Assembly (NCBI GenBank): GCA_002403855.1
Contig: DHIO01000006.1
Span: 1-42,793 of the forward strand
Reading direction: 5' to 3'
From: Acidimicrobiia bacterium UBA4744
GTDB taxonomy: Bacteria; Actinomycetota; Acidimicrobiia; Spongiisociales; UBA4744
Length of the DNA stretch: 42,793 nucleotides
Both the position numbers and the translations under genes were made by a program. Positions 1-7,992 of this stretch are shown piece after piece (the stretch's first letter is position 1; the number at the start of each line of letters is the position of its first letter). Below the pieces are notes generated by a model. The model did no database searches and was not told the origin of the DNA. It saw only the letters and a list, made by a program, of their open reading frames with translations.

Positions 1-2
1 CC

Positions 3-83
3 GACGGATTCGTGCTGGGACGTTTGCCCGGTGGCGTCCCGATCGAAGAGATCCTCAACATCGCCGACCAGGTCTTTCGATAG
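3..83 (+). CDS. C-terminal tail of an unidentified protein (5' end outside window)
   Basis: An open frame enters from the left edge and stops at TAG 81-83. The 26 visible residues run from DGFVLGRLP to ADQVFR and have the look of a helix-ending protein tail (PIEEILNIADQVF). Codon use fits the neighbouring genes. Too little is left to name a family. The next gene starts about 270 bases downstream, so this is probably the last gene of an upstream unit. Confidence 0.5.
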   Translation, partial: DGFVLGRLPGGVPIEEILNIADQVFR

Positions 84-356
84 GGTCGCCGCCGGCATCG
101 GGCCTCCCCCCGCACCGGATCTCACGCAAGAGGTTCGGTCGTCCCTCTTGCACCGCCACCCGCTCGGTGTCCGTTGGGAGGACTCTTGGCCGGGTAATGA
201 CCCGTCGCCGGTGGGGCAGTGGCGGTTTCCTCAAGTGTCGAATACCAGAGCCGATACTGCCCTCAGCGACAACAGCCAAGAGGGAACCTTTGAGGATTCG
301 ACCTGACCAGGATCCCGGTGGGTTTGATTGACCGGAACGCCCAGAGAGGATTGGCG

Positions 357-605
357 ATGGGATTGACCGAGCATGACATCATGGCAATGGCCGGTGTCGA
401 CAAGATGCATCGCTACTTCCTCGGCTTGTTGGGCGAAGAGGCATCCGAACCGCCGGGGGAGTTCCTACGCCTCACCAAGGAACTGCTTCCCTATGCGCCG
501 GGCGAGTATCAGGATGTCTTTCTTGAAGCGTTCCGAGATGCGTGGCAGGGATTCGAGCCGTGCCCGACCCGGTTCTCTTCGTCGGGCTTCTCCGTCCCCG
601 AGTGA
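357..605 (+). CDS. small hypothetical protein, 82 aa
   Basis: I do not recognise this protein. I chose ATG 357 because GAGAGGA lies about six bases upstream; an in-frame start at 318 lacks such a site. The product is acidic and apparently soluble, with no signal peptide or membrane segment. It has a predicted helical middle (DKMHRYFLGLLGEE, then FLRLTKELLPYAPGEYQDVF) and a polar tail ending SSGFSVPE. It has one cysteine, near the tail (FEPCPTRF). It stands alone, with roughly 270 and 400 non-coding bases on either side, so context gives no clue to its job. Confidence 0.5.
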   Translation: MGLTEHDIMAMAGVDKMHRYFLGLLGEEASEPPGEFLRLTKELLPYAPGEYQDVFLEAFRDAWQGFEPCPTRFSSSGFSVPE

Positions 606-1010
606 GAGGCCGGCGAAAGGGGTCGCCCGCCGATGCTCGTAGTCGTCGAGGCATTCGCCGGCGACGAGCGAAACCTCTGATGACAACAGGCGGCGTTGCC
701 GGACGGCCCTGGAGCGCTCCGGGCACGTGGGCCCTGCTTTCGTGTCGGCTCGCGGGGCCAGACGTTGAAAAATCTCACCCGTCTCACCTACATGCGGAGC
801 CGTCGGCGTCGGGGTAGCCGGCGACGTGCCGCGGATCCGTTGGAGTGGCTCTCCCGGGACGGCATCCTCGCAGGAACACGGCTTCCCGATAACCTGATCA
901 GCCCATTGACGGCTTCTCGGGAGGGGCGCGACAGTACTGGTACGGGCAACGACCGACGTCTCAGCTCGGTCGGGAGCCGGCTCGAGGTGGCCGGCGACAA
1001 AGGAGGAGCC
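606..1010. other. 405-base gap without a convincing gene
   Basis: Frames here are open on both strands, but their translations are arginine/proline-rich and look like shadows of GC-rich non-coding DNA. The right end supplies the strong ribosome-binding site AAAGGAGG of the ACT-domain gene. The promoter of that gene should lie here, but I cannot point to a clear -35/-10 pair. Confidence 0.4.
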
Positions 1011-1382
1011 ATGGCCGTAGATTTCAAAGTCGTGCTTGAAGACCGTCCCGGCACGCTCGCCGACGTGTTGGAGCCGCTGGGGAAGGCCGGTGTCAACGTC
1101 GAGGGTATCTGTGGATTCCCGTGCCAAGGACAGGGTGTCATGCATTTCGTGGTGAATGATCCGGCCGCCGGCCGAGCCGCCCTGGCCGGGGCCGGAATAG
1201 AAATCGCAGAGGAACGAGAGGTCCTCGTCGTGCCGATGTCGGACCGACCCGGAGAGGGTGGAGAGGCAACCCGCCGGTTGGCCGAGGCGGGGGTGAACGT
1301 GAATCTGGTCTACCTGGCGACCGGGACTCGAGCTGTGATAGGAGCCGACGATCTCGACCGGGCACGGACCGCGCTCGGATAG
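1011..1382 (+). CDS. tandem ACT-domain protein
   Basis: ACT domains bind amino acids or similar small ligands and usually regulate enzymes. This 123-residue protein is essentially two ACT units with no enzyme attached. The first spans about residues 3-60, with the classic RPGTLADVLEPLGKAGVNV turn and helix. The second spans about residues 70-122 (LVVPMSDRPG, then RLAEAGVNVNLVYL). ATG 1011 follows AAAGGAGG at ideal spacing, so the start is secure despite an open frame upstream. Stand-alone ACT proteins of this size are widespread in actinobacteria; the ligand is unknown. A redox-type two-component pair follows downstream, but 309 bases separate them, so shared function is only a guess. Confidence 0.8.
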   Translation: MAVDFKVVLEDRPGTLADVLEPLGKAGVNVEGICGFPCQGQGVMHFVVNDPAAGRAALAGAGIEIAEEREVLVVPMSDRPGEGGEATRRLAEAGVNVNLVYLATGTRAVIGADDLDRARTALG

Positions 1383-1691
1383 GTCGACTTCAGAACGTGG
1401 AACCTCCGGCTGCCGACGGAGTCCTGCGCAGGACTCAGGCGGGTCTCGTGCGCTTCGACGGTGTGAAGAAGAATCCGGAAGTCGATTATCTTGGCCTGCA
1501 CGATCAGCAGGGTCACGTCGATGTGTTGAGGGTCGCAAGACCGGGCCACCCCGAAGAGGCTGTCCATGGTGGCGCGGGCCTACGACTTCGGTGGAGCTCA
1601 TTCACTATGTTGAGCCCGACGACCTGATTGACCTGAGGGAGGTAGCAATGTGGCAAGGAGCGTGCGCGGCAACGCCTAGGGAGGTGTGCGC
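1383..1691. other. 309-base gap, possibly holding the remains of a gene
   Basis: No intact gene is visible. The last part reads as protein-like sequence in one frame (about 1591-1695, VELIHYVEPDDLIDLREVA and on) and stops at TGA 1693-1695. That stop overlaps the ATG of the next gene in an ATGA arrangement typical of coupled genes. Upstream the frame turns into arginine-rich nonsense and has no good start. It may be a frame-disrupted coupled gene or chance. The last bases contain GGGAGG, the ribosome-binding site of the gene at 1692. Confidence 0.3.
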
Positions 1692-3350
1692 ATGAGCAAA
1701 CCGACGATCGTCGCCGTCGATGACGATCCTCAGGTGCTCGCCGCCGTTTCGCGTGACCTGCGGCGCCACTACGGCGAGGACTACCGGATCATGCGGGCGT
1801 CGTCCGGTGCCGAGGCGGTCGAGACTCTGAACGAACTCCAGAGTCGGGGTGACGTGGCCGCCGCCTTCGTTGTGGATCAGCGCATGCCGGAGATGAGCGG
1901 CACCGAGTTCCTCACCCACGCCATCGATATCTTCCCCGCTGCCAAGAAAGTGCTGCTCACCGCCTACGCAGACACCGATGCTGCGATTGCCGCAATCAAC
2001 GACGTCGGGCTGGATCACTATCTGATGAAACCGTGGGATCCCCCCGAGGAACACCTGTACCCGGTTCTCGATGACCTCTTGGAGGACTGGCGAGCCGACG
2101 TTCCCGCTCCTTACGACGGCATACGGGTGATCGGTGCCCGCTGGTCGCCCGACAGCTATGAAGTCAAGGACTTCCTGTCTCGCAACCAGGTTCCGTACCG
2201 GTTCTTCGACGTCGAAACCGATCCGGACGCCAGGGCGGTCGCGACGGCGAGCGGCGAACCCGCCGGTTTGCCGCTCGTCGTGTTTCCCGACGGTACGAGA
2301 CTCGAGCGTCCCGACTACCGGACGCTCGCCGACCATGCCGGTCTCCAGACGGAGCCGACCGCCACCCACTACGACCTGGTTGTGGTCGGAGGCGGGCCGG
2401 CGGGCCTAGGTGCCGGCGTGTACGGCGCTTCGGAGGGGCTTCGCACGGCCCTCATCGAGCGGCAGGCAACCGGCGGCCAGGCGGGTACCTCGTCGCGGAT
2501 CGAGAACTACCTAGGGTTCCCCAAGGGGATCAGTGGCGGAGATCTGGCGCGCCGGGCCACCGTACAGGCCAAGCGTCTCGGGGCGGAGATCCTCACCGCG
2601 GTCGAGGCCACTGCGGTCCGGGTCGAGGATCCGACCAAGATAGTTACTCTCAACAACGGAACCGAGTTGAGCTGTCGGGCGTTGCTGATAGCAACCGGAA
2701 TGACCATCCGTACTCTCGACGTACCCGGTGCAGAGCCCCTCGTCGGTGCAGGTGTTTGGTACGGCGCGGCCGTTGCGGAAGCCGTGACCTATCGCGGCGA
2801 GGAGGTCTTCGTAGTGGGCGGGGCCAACTCGGCGGGCCAGGCATCGATGATGTTGTCGAAGTACGCCGGGAAGGTGACTGTGCTGGTGAGGGGTTCATCG
2901 CTGGAAGCCGGAATGTCGCAGTATCTGATCGATCAAATCGCCGCCACGTCCAACATCGAGGTGCGATTGAACACAGAAGTCTCCCAGGTCGCCGGGGAGG
3001 GGCATCTCCAGGAAATCGGGCTGCGCAACCTTGCCGACGGCACCGAAGAAACCCGCGAAGCCGCCGGACTCTTCATCTTCATCGGCGCCCGTCCCCACTC
3101 GGACTTCGTCAGGAACGTTGTGGAGTGCGACCGGCGCGGTTTCGTTCTCACCGGACCGGACCTGTTGCTCGACGGCCACCGGCACCCCTCCTGGCCCCTC
3201 GACCGGGATCCCTATCTCCTGGAGACGAGCGTGCCCGGGATTTTCGCCGCCGGGGATGTCCGGGCCAACGTGATCCGCCGAGTCGCTTCGGCGGTAGGGC
3301 AGGGAGCCGTAGCCGTCAGCATCATCCACAAGTACCTCGAAACGGCGTGA
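1692..3350 (+). CDS. response regulator fused to a thioredoxin-reductase-like flavoprotein
   Basis: The 552-residue protein has three parts. Residues 4-125 are a CheY-type receiver with acidic pocket D10-D12, phospho-acceptor D62, T90 and K113 (LMKPW). Residues about 143-215 have a glutaredoxin/thioredoxin-like fold (IRVIGARWSPDSYEVKDFL), but WSPDSY replaces the usual CPxC. Residues 227-552 are a pyridine-nucleotide:disulfide oxidoreductase with FAD motif VVGGGPAGLGAG at 231, NADPH-binding motif VVGGANSAGQA at 374 and the FAD-closing GIFAAGDVR near 516. The CxxC of true thioredoxin reductase is replaced by the WYGAAVAEA region near 356. Only C328 and C479 remain, so disulfide chemistry is unlikely. 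ATG 1692 was chosen over GTG 1686 for spacing to GGGAGG. The stop overlaps the start of the kinase gene, which is the likely partner. Confidence 0.9.
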   Translation: MSKPTIVAVDDDPQVLAAVSRDLRRHYGEDYRIMRASSGAEAVETLNELQSRGDVAAAFVVDQRMPEMSGTEFLTHAIDIFPAAKKVLLTAYADTDAAIAAINDVGLDHYLMKPWDPPEEHLYPVLDDLLEDWRADVPAPYDGIRVIGARWSPDSYEVKDFLSRNQVPYRFFDVETDPDARAVATASGEPAGLPLVVFPDGTRLERPDYRTLADHAGLQTEPTATHYDLVVVGGGPAGLGAGVYGASEGLRTALIERQATGGQAGTSSRIENYLGFPKGISGGDLARRATVQAKRLGAEILTAVEATAVRVEDPTKIVTLNNGTELSCRALLIATGMTIRTLDVPGAEPLVGAGVWYGAAVAEAVTYRGEEVFVVGGANSAGQASMMLSKYAGKVTVLVRGSSLEAGMSQYLIDQIAATSNIEVRLNTEVSQVAGEGHLQEIGLRNLADGTEETREAAGLFIFIGARPHSDFVRNVVECDRRGFVLTGPDLLLDGHRHPSWPLDRDPYLLETSVPGIFAAGDVRANVIRRVASAVGQGAVAVSIIHKYLETA

Positions 3351-4777
3351 ACACCGTCGAACGGCTTCGGACCGTCCCACTCTTCTCGGAGCTTCCCTAC
3401 CAGGACCTCGAGCGACTATGCGTGGGCGTCGAGGAGGTCAACCTCACCGCCGGGACGCTGCTGTTCGCCGAAGGTGACCATGGGGACCGGGCCTTCGTCG
3501 TACTCGAAGGCCAGATCGAGGTTGTGAAGACAACCGTGGGCGGTGAAGTGCTGCTGGCCGTTCAGTCCGAGGGTGTCGTGGGGGAAATGGCATTGCTGGA
3601 AGATGCCCCGCGCAATGCCTCGGTTCGAGCGAGATCCGATGTCACGCTGCTGGCCATTCCCAAGGAGCGTCTCGACGAACTGATCGATTCGAGCCCTTCT
3701 GCTTCCCGAGCCTTCTTCGAGGTCATGCTCCACCGCTGGCGCGACACCCAAGCTAACCTGCAGCAGTCGGAGCGTATGGCCCAACTGGGCACGCTCACCG
3801 CCGGGCTCGCCCACGAACTGAACAACCCGGCTGCCGCAGTCAACCGCAGCGCCGGGCAGATGATCGAAGCGATGATGCGCTTCGGTGATGCCCGGGCGGC
3901 GGTGTCCCTCGATCTGGGAGAAGGGAGTCTGCCTCTCCTCGAGGAACTGCTCGAGTCGATCCGTGAGCGAAGGGGCCGCGGCTCATCCCTTTCGGCTCTT
4001 GACCGAGCCGACCTCGAAGACGACATCGAGGCGTGGCTCGCCGACCACCACGTGGACAGGAGCTGGGAGCTGGCGGCGGGTCTGCTGGAGGCCGGAGTGA
4101 CCCTGGATCAGCTCTCCGACCTCGCCGACCATGTGGAAGATGCCAAGCTGCCGGGGGTAGTCGGCCTGATCTTTGCAGCTCAAGAGCAACTCTCGCTCGT
4201 GCACCAGATCGAAGAGGGAACGCGGCGCATGTCGGCAATCGTCAAGGCACTCAAATCGTATGCGTACCTCGACCAGGCGCCCGTCCAGAACGTGGATGTG
4301 ACCGCCGGTCTTGACGATACGCTGATGCTGCTCGAGCACAAGACCCGGGATGTCGAAGTTCGTCGCGAATACGCCGACGACCTGCCCCGGATCGAAGCGC
4401 TCGGCGGCGAGCTCAACCAGGTGTGGACGAACCTGATCGACAACGCTCTCTACGCGCTGGCCGAATCGAATACGAACAACGGGCGGCTGATCGTGCGGGT
4501 TGCTCGCTTCGAATCGGGGGTGGGCGTCGAGATCGAAGACAACGGTCCCGGGATTCCTGAAGATATCCAGTCACGCATCTTCGATTCGTTCTTCACAACA
4601 AAGCCGCCCGGGTCGGGGACCGGGCTCGGCTTGGATATCAGCCGGAACATCGTGATCCATCACCACGGCGGGAACCTCACGGTCGATTCGCAGCCGGGTC
4701 GTACCCTCTTTCGGGTTGAGTTGCCACCGCGCCTCCCGGGGGGACCATCGGCACCGGATGGCGAGACACCTGCGTAG
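3347..4777 (+). CDS. cyclic-nucleotide-binding-domain sensor histidine kinase
   Basis: This 476-residue kinase starts at GTG 3347, which overlaps the TGA of the upstream receiver-flavoprotein (GTGA), so translation is probably coupled. Residues 8-125 are a Crp/Fnr-type cNMP-binding domain (AEGDHGDRAFVVLEGQIEV; GVVGEMALLEDAPRNASVRA). A dimerisation and phosphotransfer segment follows, with the phospho-acceptor in GLAHELNNP at H156, then an unusually long helical insert at about 170-285. The ATPase domain carries the N-box (NQVWTNLIDNALYAL, about 357-371), G1 DNGPGIP at 398 and G2 GSGTGLGLDIS at 422. No membrane segments are visible, so it should sense a cytosolic signal. It most likely phosphorylates D62 of its neighbour. 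The HELNNP H-box and domain order are typical of CRP-kinase hybrids. Confidence 0.92.
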   Translation: MNTVERLRTVPLFSELPYQDLERLCVGVEEVNLTAGTLLFAEGDHGDRAFVVLEGQIEVVKTTVGGEVLLAVQSEGVVGEMALLEDAPRNASVRARSDVTLLAIPKERLDELIDSSPSASRAFFEVMLHRWRDTQANLQQSERMAQLGTLTAGLAHELNNPAAAVNRSAGQMIEAMMRFGDARAAVSLDLGEGSLPLLEELLESIRERRGRGSSLSALDRADLEDDIEAWLADHHVDRSWELAAGLLEAGVTLDQLSDLADHVEDAKLPGVVGLIFAAQEQLSLVHQIEEGTRRMSAIVKALKSYAYLDQAPVQNVDVTAGLDDTLMLLEHKTRDVEVRREYADDLPRIEALGGELNQVWTNLIDNALYALAESNTNNGRLIVRVARFESGVGVEIEDNGPGIPEDIQSRIFDSFFTTKPPGSGTGLGLDISRNIVIHHHGGNLTVDSQPGRTLFRVELPPRLPGGPSAPDGETPA

Positions 4778-4780
4778 GGA

Positions 4781-4850
4781 AGCCGGTTGATTGCAGAGGA
4801 ACGCGACCGGCTCCTGCGATGAGATCCGCCGTCTGCCGGGAGGCGGCGGA
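4781..4850 (+). terminator. two hairpins after the two-component operon
   Basis: Just past the kinase stop, AGCCGGT (4781-4787) can pair with ACCGGCT (4806-4812), and TCCGCCG (4825-4831) with CGGCGGA (4844-4850). Neither is followed by a T-run, so intrinsic termination is plausible but not certain. They sit in a convergent gap ahead of the decayed minus-strand gene. Confidence 0.35.
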
Positions 4851-5033
4851 GGTTCGGCGTTCGAGGTGTCTTGGCGTTCTCACCGCCGGGACCCCAACCA
4901 AGACGACCTCCGATGGCCTCGAGAAGCCGTCCTTTGTGTATCTGAGGCAGGTTTGGGCCCCGGTCGGGGAAGGGAGGGAGGATGTCCGTCGGAGGGGGCA
5001 TCCTTCGTGTACCGACCGGGGCGTCTGGCTCTC

Positions 5034-5560
5034 TCATTGTCGCGCTCGGAGGCACCGGCGAGAAGGCTCCCCCCGGACCGTCTCGGCGACGGCAGGTCCG
5101 TTAGGCGCTATCGGATTCGAGATCTCCTTCAGTCTGTCCAGGCTGGCTTGCCAGTCCCGCTTGGCGATCCGTATCACGACGGGGTCGGCCAGCCTGCCGA
5201 AGAGCCCTCCCGACCGGGTCTCGGAGGCCATGGTCATGGTGAACCGGGTAGCGTCGCCGGCCTGATCCCGTCGCCACTCGACTTCCATGTCGAAGGGATC
5301 GGAGAGGGTGCGGTCGGGGCGAGATTAGCGGTGCAGTTCAAGTCACTTCCCAGTGGACGCGCCGGCCCAGGAACCGGTCGACCTGGCGGGTCCGGCTCCC
5401 CTTCTCCAACGGGCCTTCGGCTAGTCGGACCCGTTCGACCGCCGAGGAATGCCAGACCAGTGCGTTCTCGGTGTTGTTCACGCACTCCCAAGGGCATGGG
5501 CCGGTCGATTGGGACCTTCACATCCAAACGGTTCCCATCGAGGAGGGTCCTCGAAGACAA
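5034..5560 (-). pseudogene. SRPBCC (START/polyketide-cyclase-like) protein, disrupted
   Basis: The family's hydrophobic-ligand-binding fold can be read only by switching frames twice. From TTG 5560 one frame gives the first strand (NRLDVKVPIDRP). A second frame gives VNNTENALVWHSSAVERV and then GRRVHWEVT, followed by a stop. A third frame, with an in-frame TAA about four codons after the switch, gives RTLSDPFDMEVEWRRD and the family's C-terminal helix (GGLFGRLADPVVIRIAKRDW...LDRLKEI). Two frameshifts plus a nonsense codon argue for a real pseudogene rather than a single read error, because neighbouring genes are intact. It lies 3 bases after the gene ending at 5564, so it was probably the second gene of a small operon. 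Confidence 0.7.
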
Positions 5561-5563
5561 TCG

Positions 5564-5911
5564 CTACATGTACCCGAGTTCGAGGCCGACGGCACTCCAG
5601 ACCTGCATATTGTCTTGTACGCTCTCGCCGGTCGCCGCCAGTTCGTACTTGATATCCGGTACTGCGAACGTCACTTTGGTGTACAGCTTCACGAAGTCCT
5701 CGGCCCCGATGATCTCGAGGAGCGACTCCCGTTCGCCGTGGATGATCATCATCCCTAGCCCCGAGGGAGCCTGGTAGACCATCGGCTCATCGCACTTGCC
5801 GTCGGCGGCGAGCTTGCCGAAGAACGTCAAAGAATCGGTGAACACCTCCAGCGCCTGGGCCTCACGGCCCGGTGTAGGTCGGGTGTAGGTGAACATGATG
5901 GCAGCCTTCAT
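5564..5911 (-). CDS. hypothetical protein, 115 aa, alpha/beta fold
   Basis: I cannot name this family. The sequence begins MKAAIMFTYTRPTPGREAQALEVF, resembling small dimeric alpha/beta-barrel (ferredoxin-like) proteins in which a beta strand is followed by a helix starting with a GREAQAL-type motif. The rest alternates strands and helices (GLGMMIIHGERESLLEII; FVKLYTKVTFAVPDIKYEL). There is no signal peptide or membrane segment. ATG 5911 has a G-rich site (GAGAGGGGG) upstream. It was probably cotranscribed with the now-broken SRPBCC gene that follows. A role as a small binding protein is inference only. Confidence 0.65.
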   Translation of the reverse strand: MKAAIMFTYTRPTPGREAQALEVFTDSLTFFGKLAADGKCDEPMVYQAPSGLGMMIIHGERESLLEIIGAEDFVKLYTKVTFAVPDIKYELAATGESVQDNMQVWSAVGLELGYM

Positions 5912-6216
5912 ACAGCCACCCCCTCTCCGGCCCAGATTCCCGGCAGATCACCGGTTGGGCTCCTTCTCACGTTCTACGCCCATCGCGAGAGGACATCAAG
6001 GGAAATGTCGCCGAGTCGAGTAGACCGAGCGGACCACTACGCAAGTTGCAGGTCGCGTCAACCGGTGCGCTGGAGCGTCTGGCACAGACAATCAGGATGG
6101 TGCCGGTGGGTTCGGACACGCCAGACATGCGACGGTCGGGAATCTGCTCCACCGTCCTGCTCGCCGTTCCGGGGTGGTGGTGCCCGGTAGGTGTCGGAAT
6201 TGACGACAATGGCGGG
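5912..6216. other. 305-base divergent promoter region
   Basis: The gap lies between the minus-strand gene starting at 5911 and the plus-strand aldo/keto reductase starting at 6217, so it should hold both promoters. Open frames in it have low-quality translations. I see no clear promoter hexamers, operator palindrome or RNA structure. Confidence 0.35.
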
Positions 6217-7182
6217 ATGCGATACCTCGAATCCGCCGGCGAAACCATCTCGGTGATCGGCCTCGGCACCTGGCAATTCGGCTCTCGGGAGTGGGGCTAC
6301 GGCGAGGACTACGCGACTCACGAAGCACACAACATCGTCGAGCGTGCTCTCGAGATGGGCATCAACTTCTTCGACACGGCCGAGGTCTACGCATCGGGCC
6401 GCTCGGAGGAGATCCTCGGACGGGCCCTCGACGGGCGCCGCGCCTTTGTCGCCACCAAGTTCCTGCCGGTCGTCCCACTGCCGGGTCGGGTCGAGCGAAG
6501 CGCCGGGGAGAGCCGGAGCCGCCTGGGAGTCGACCAGATCGACCTCTATCAGATGCACTGGCCCAATCCGGTGTTCCCGGTCCGTCTCGGCATGGAAGGG
6601 ATGCGCCGGGTGCATCGGGCCGGGATCACCCGTCACATTGGTGTCAGCAATCACTCCTTGCGCCAGTGGAAGCGCGCCGAGGAGGTGTTGGGAACACCAA
6701 TCCTGTCCAACCAGGTCCTGTTCAATCTCGTTCGGCGCCAACCGCTCCGGAATCTCATCCCATATGCGGCCTCCAACGATCGGATCGTCATTGCCTACAG
6801 CCCCCTCGCCCAAGGGCTTCTCTCGGGCAGGTACGGCCCCGAGAACCCGCCCCGGGGGTTTCGTGGCAGAAATCTTCTCAATCCACTGGCCTCCGCGGCG
6901 AACTTGGCTCGAGCAACGCCGCTGCTCGAGGCGCTGAACGAGATCGGTGCAACCCACGGTGCCACTCCCGCGCAGGTGGCCCTGGCCTGGGTCCTTTCGC
7001 ACCCGAACACCGTTGCGATTCCCGGGGCCAGCAGCGTCGCACAAGTCACGCAGAACGCCGAGGCGGTCGAACTCACCCTTGCCGAGGACGAGATCGTCCG
7101 GCTCGGTGACATCGCCGAGGGTTTGCAGCTCAAGGGGGGAATCGCCGGCGCCGTTGAGGCGACCCGCCGCAGCGGTCGTTGA
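6217..7182 (+). CDS. aldo/keto reductase family oxidoreductase
   Basis: This NADPH-dependent (by family) carbonyl reductase of 321 residues has the usual TIM-barrel length. The catalytic tetrad is visible: D53 and Y58 in FFDTAEVYASG, K81 in ATKF and H114 in QMHWPNP. The N-terminal GLGTWQFGSREWGYG and the C-terminal cofactor-binding AIPGASSVAQVTQNAEAV are typical of the YajO/Tas-like branch. I chose ATG 6217 because MRYLESAGETISVIGLGTWQ begins the family fold there; upstream in-frame sequence is not protein-like. It appears to be a single-gene unit. The substrate cannot be told from sequence. Confidence 0.9.
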   Translation: MRYLESAGETISVIGLGTWQFGSREWGYGEDYATHEAHNIVERALEMGINFFDTAEVYASGRSEEILGRALDGRRAFVATKFLPVVPLPGRVERSAGESRSRLGVDQIDLYQMHWPNPVFPVRLGMEGMRRVHRAGITRHIGVSNHSLRQWKRAEEVLGTPILSNQVLFNLVRRQPLRNLIPYAASNDRIVIAYSPLAQGLLSGRYGPENPPRGFRGRNLLNPLASAANLARATPLLEALNEIGATHGATPAQVALAWVLSHPNTVAIPGASSVAQVTQNAEAVELTLAEDEIVRLGDIAEGLQLKGGIAGAVEATRRSGR

Positions 7183-7442
7183 CTTCGAGCCACCGATGAT
7201 CGGCTCAGGAAAGCCTGGGTGTTCCCGACACGAACGGCCTGCTCACACTCGGGAACAGCGTCGGTTTCGTTCCGGGCCGAAGACCGTTCGGCGTTCCACG
7301 CTCCCTTTTCTAACTCCGGCATTAGGTTGATCCTGAAGGAGAGCCACGTCGCTTGGTAGCACCGAAGGGTTCGTCGTAGCTACGCAAGGGGGAACCAGAT
7401 TGGGGACACTGGGGGAGAGGCGGGGAGGAGATTGAGGGATCA

Positions 7443-7805
7443 ATGATGGATCTGCCGACGAACCCGAGAGCCTGGCTGGCGGTTCTCGGGTTGAGCGTGG
7501 TGGGTATCGCCATTGCTTACGGTGGTTACGGAGTTGGGCGGCATGGCAAAGCCGCGGTTCGAGAACGTTTCTCCTCGATCGATGATGAACGCTGGGCTCA
7601 GGTCGAAGGTTGGTACGAACGCTGGGGGTCGGGCCTTCTCCTCGTGTCGGCGTTACCCGGCCTGGCCACTGTGCTGGCGGTGGGAGCCGGCATGTTCGGA
7701 ATCAAGCCCATTCCCTTTCTCCTCTGGGTCAGCCTGAGCAAATTGGCTCGCAACTGGCTGATCGTATTGCTCTTGTACGGTGGTTATCAACGCTTCTTCG
7801 CTTGA
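7443..7805 (+). CDS. small VTT/DedA-like membrane protein
   Basis: The 120-residue protein has an N-terminal membrane helix (about 11-30, WLAVLGLSVVGIAIAYGGYG) and two hydrophobic stretches near 65-85 and 90-117. Between them lies EGWYERWGSGLLLVSALPGLATVLAVGAGMFG, which resembles the re-entrant core of VTT-domain (SNARE-associated/DedA, YqaA-type) proteins. That family works as lipid scramblases or transporters, but this copy is short and may be a minimal version. The start is either of two adjacent ATGs at 7443 and 7446, after GAGGGATCA. Its function is inferred from fold resemblance only. Confidence 0.7.
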   Translation: MMDLPTNPRAWLAVLGLSVVGIAIAYGGYGVGRHGKAAVRERFSSIDDERWAQVEGWYERWGSGLLLVSALPGLATVLAVGAGMFGIKPIPFLLWVSLSKLARNWLIVLLLYGGYQRFFA

Positions 7806-7992
7806 AATCCAGATCCCTTGTCCTTGACTCGAATCATCAATCGATGGAAGCCGTTGAGCTGTTTCCCCATCGGCCGACGGGTGCTGTGCCGCCTGCCGGC
7901 CCCGTATCCGGGCGGTATTGATCGGGCGCTGGACCTGGTGGGGCCATGAGAAGACTGGGATCAAGCTCTTACCGATCGGGTGCAAGAGGCGA

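Noticed and set aside
754..766. 13-base repeat GGGGCCAGACGTT, also at 40412-40424
   Set aside because: A 13-mer match is expected by chance in 43 kb of GC-rich DNA; flanks are unrelated.
465..1601. 378-codon minus-strand open frame across the ACT-domain gene
   Set aside because: Translation is Arg/Ser/Pro-rich with no recognisable fold, and it runs antisense to a gene with a perfect ribosome-binding site.
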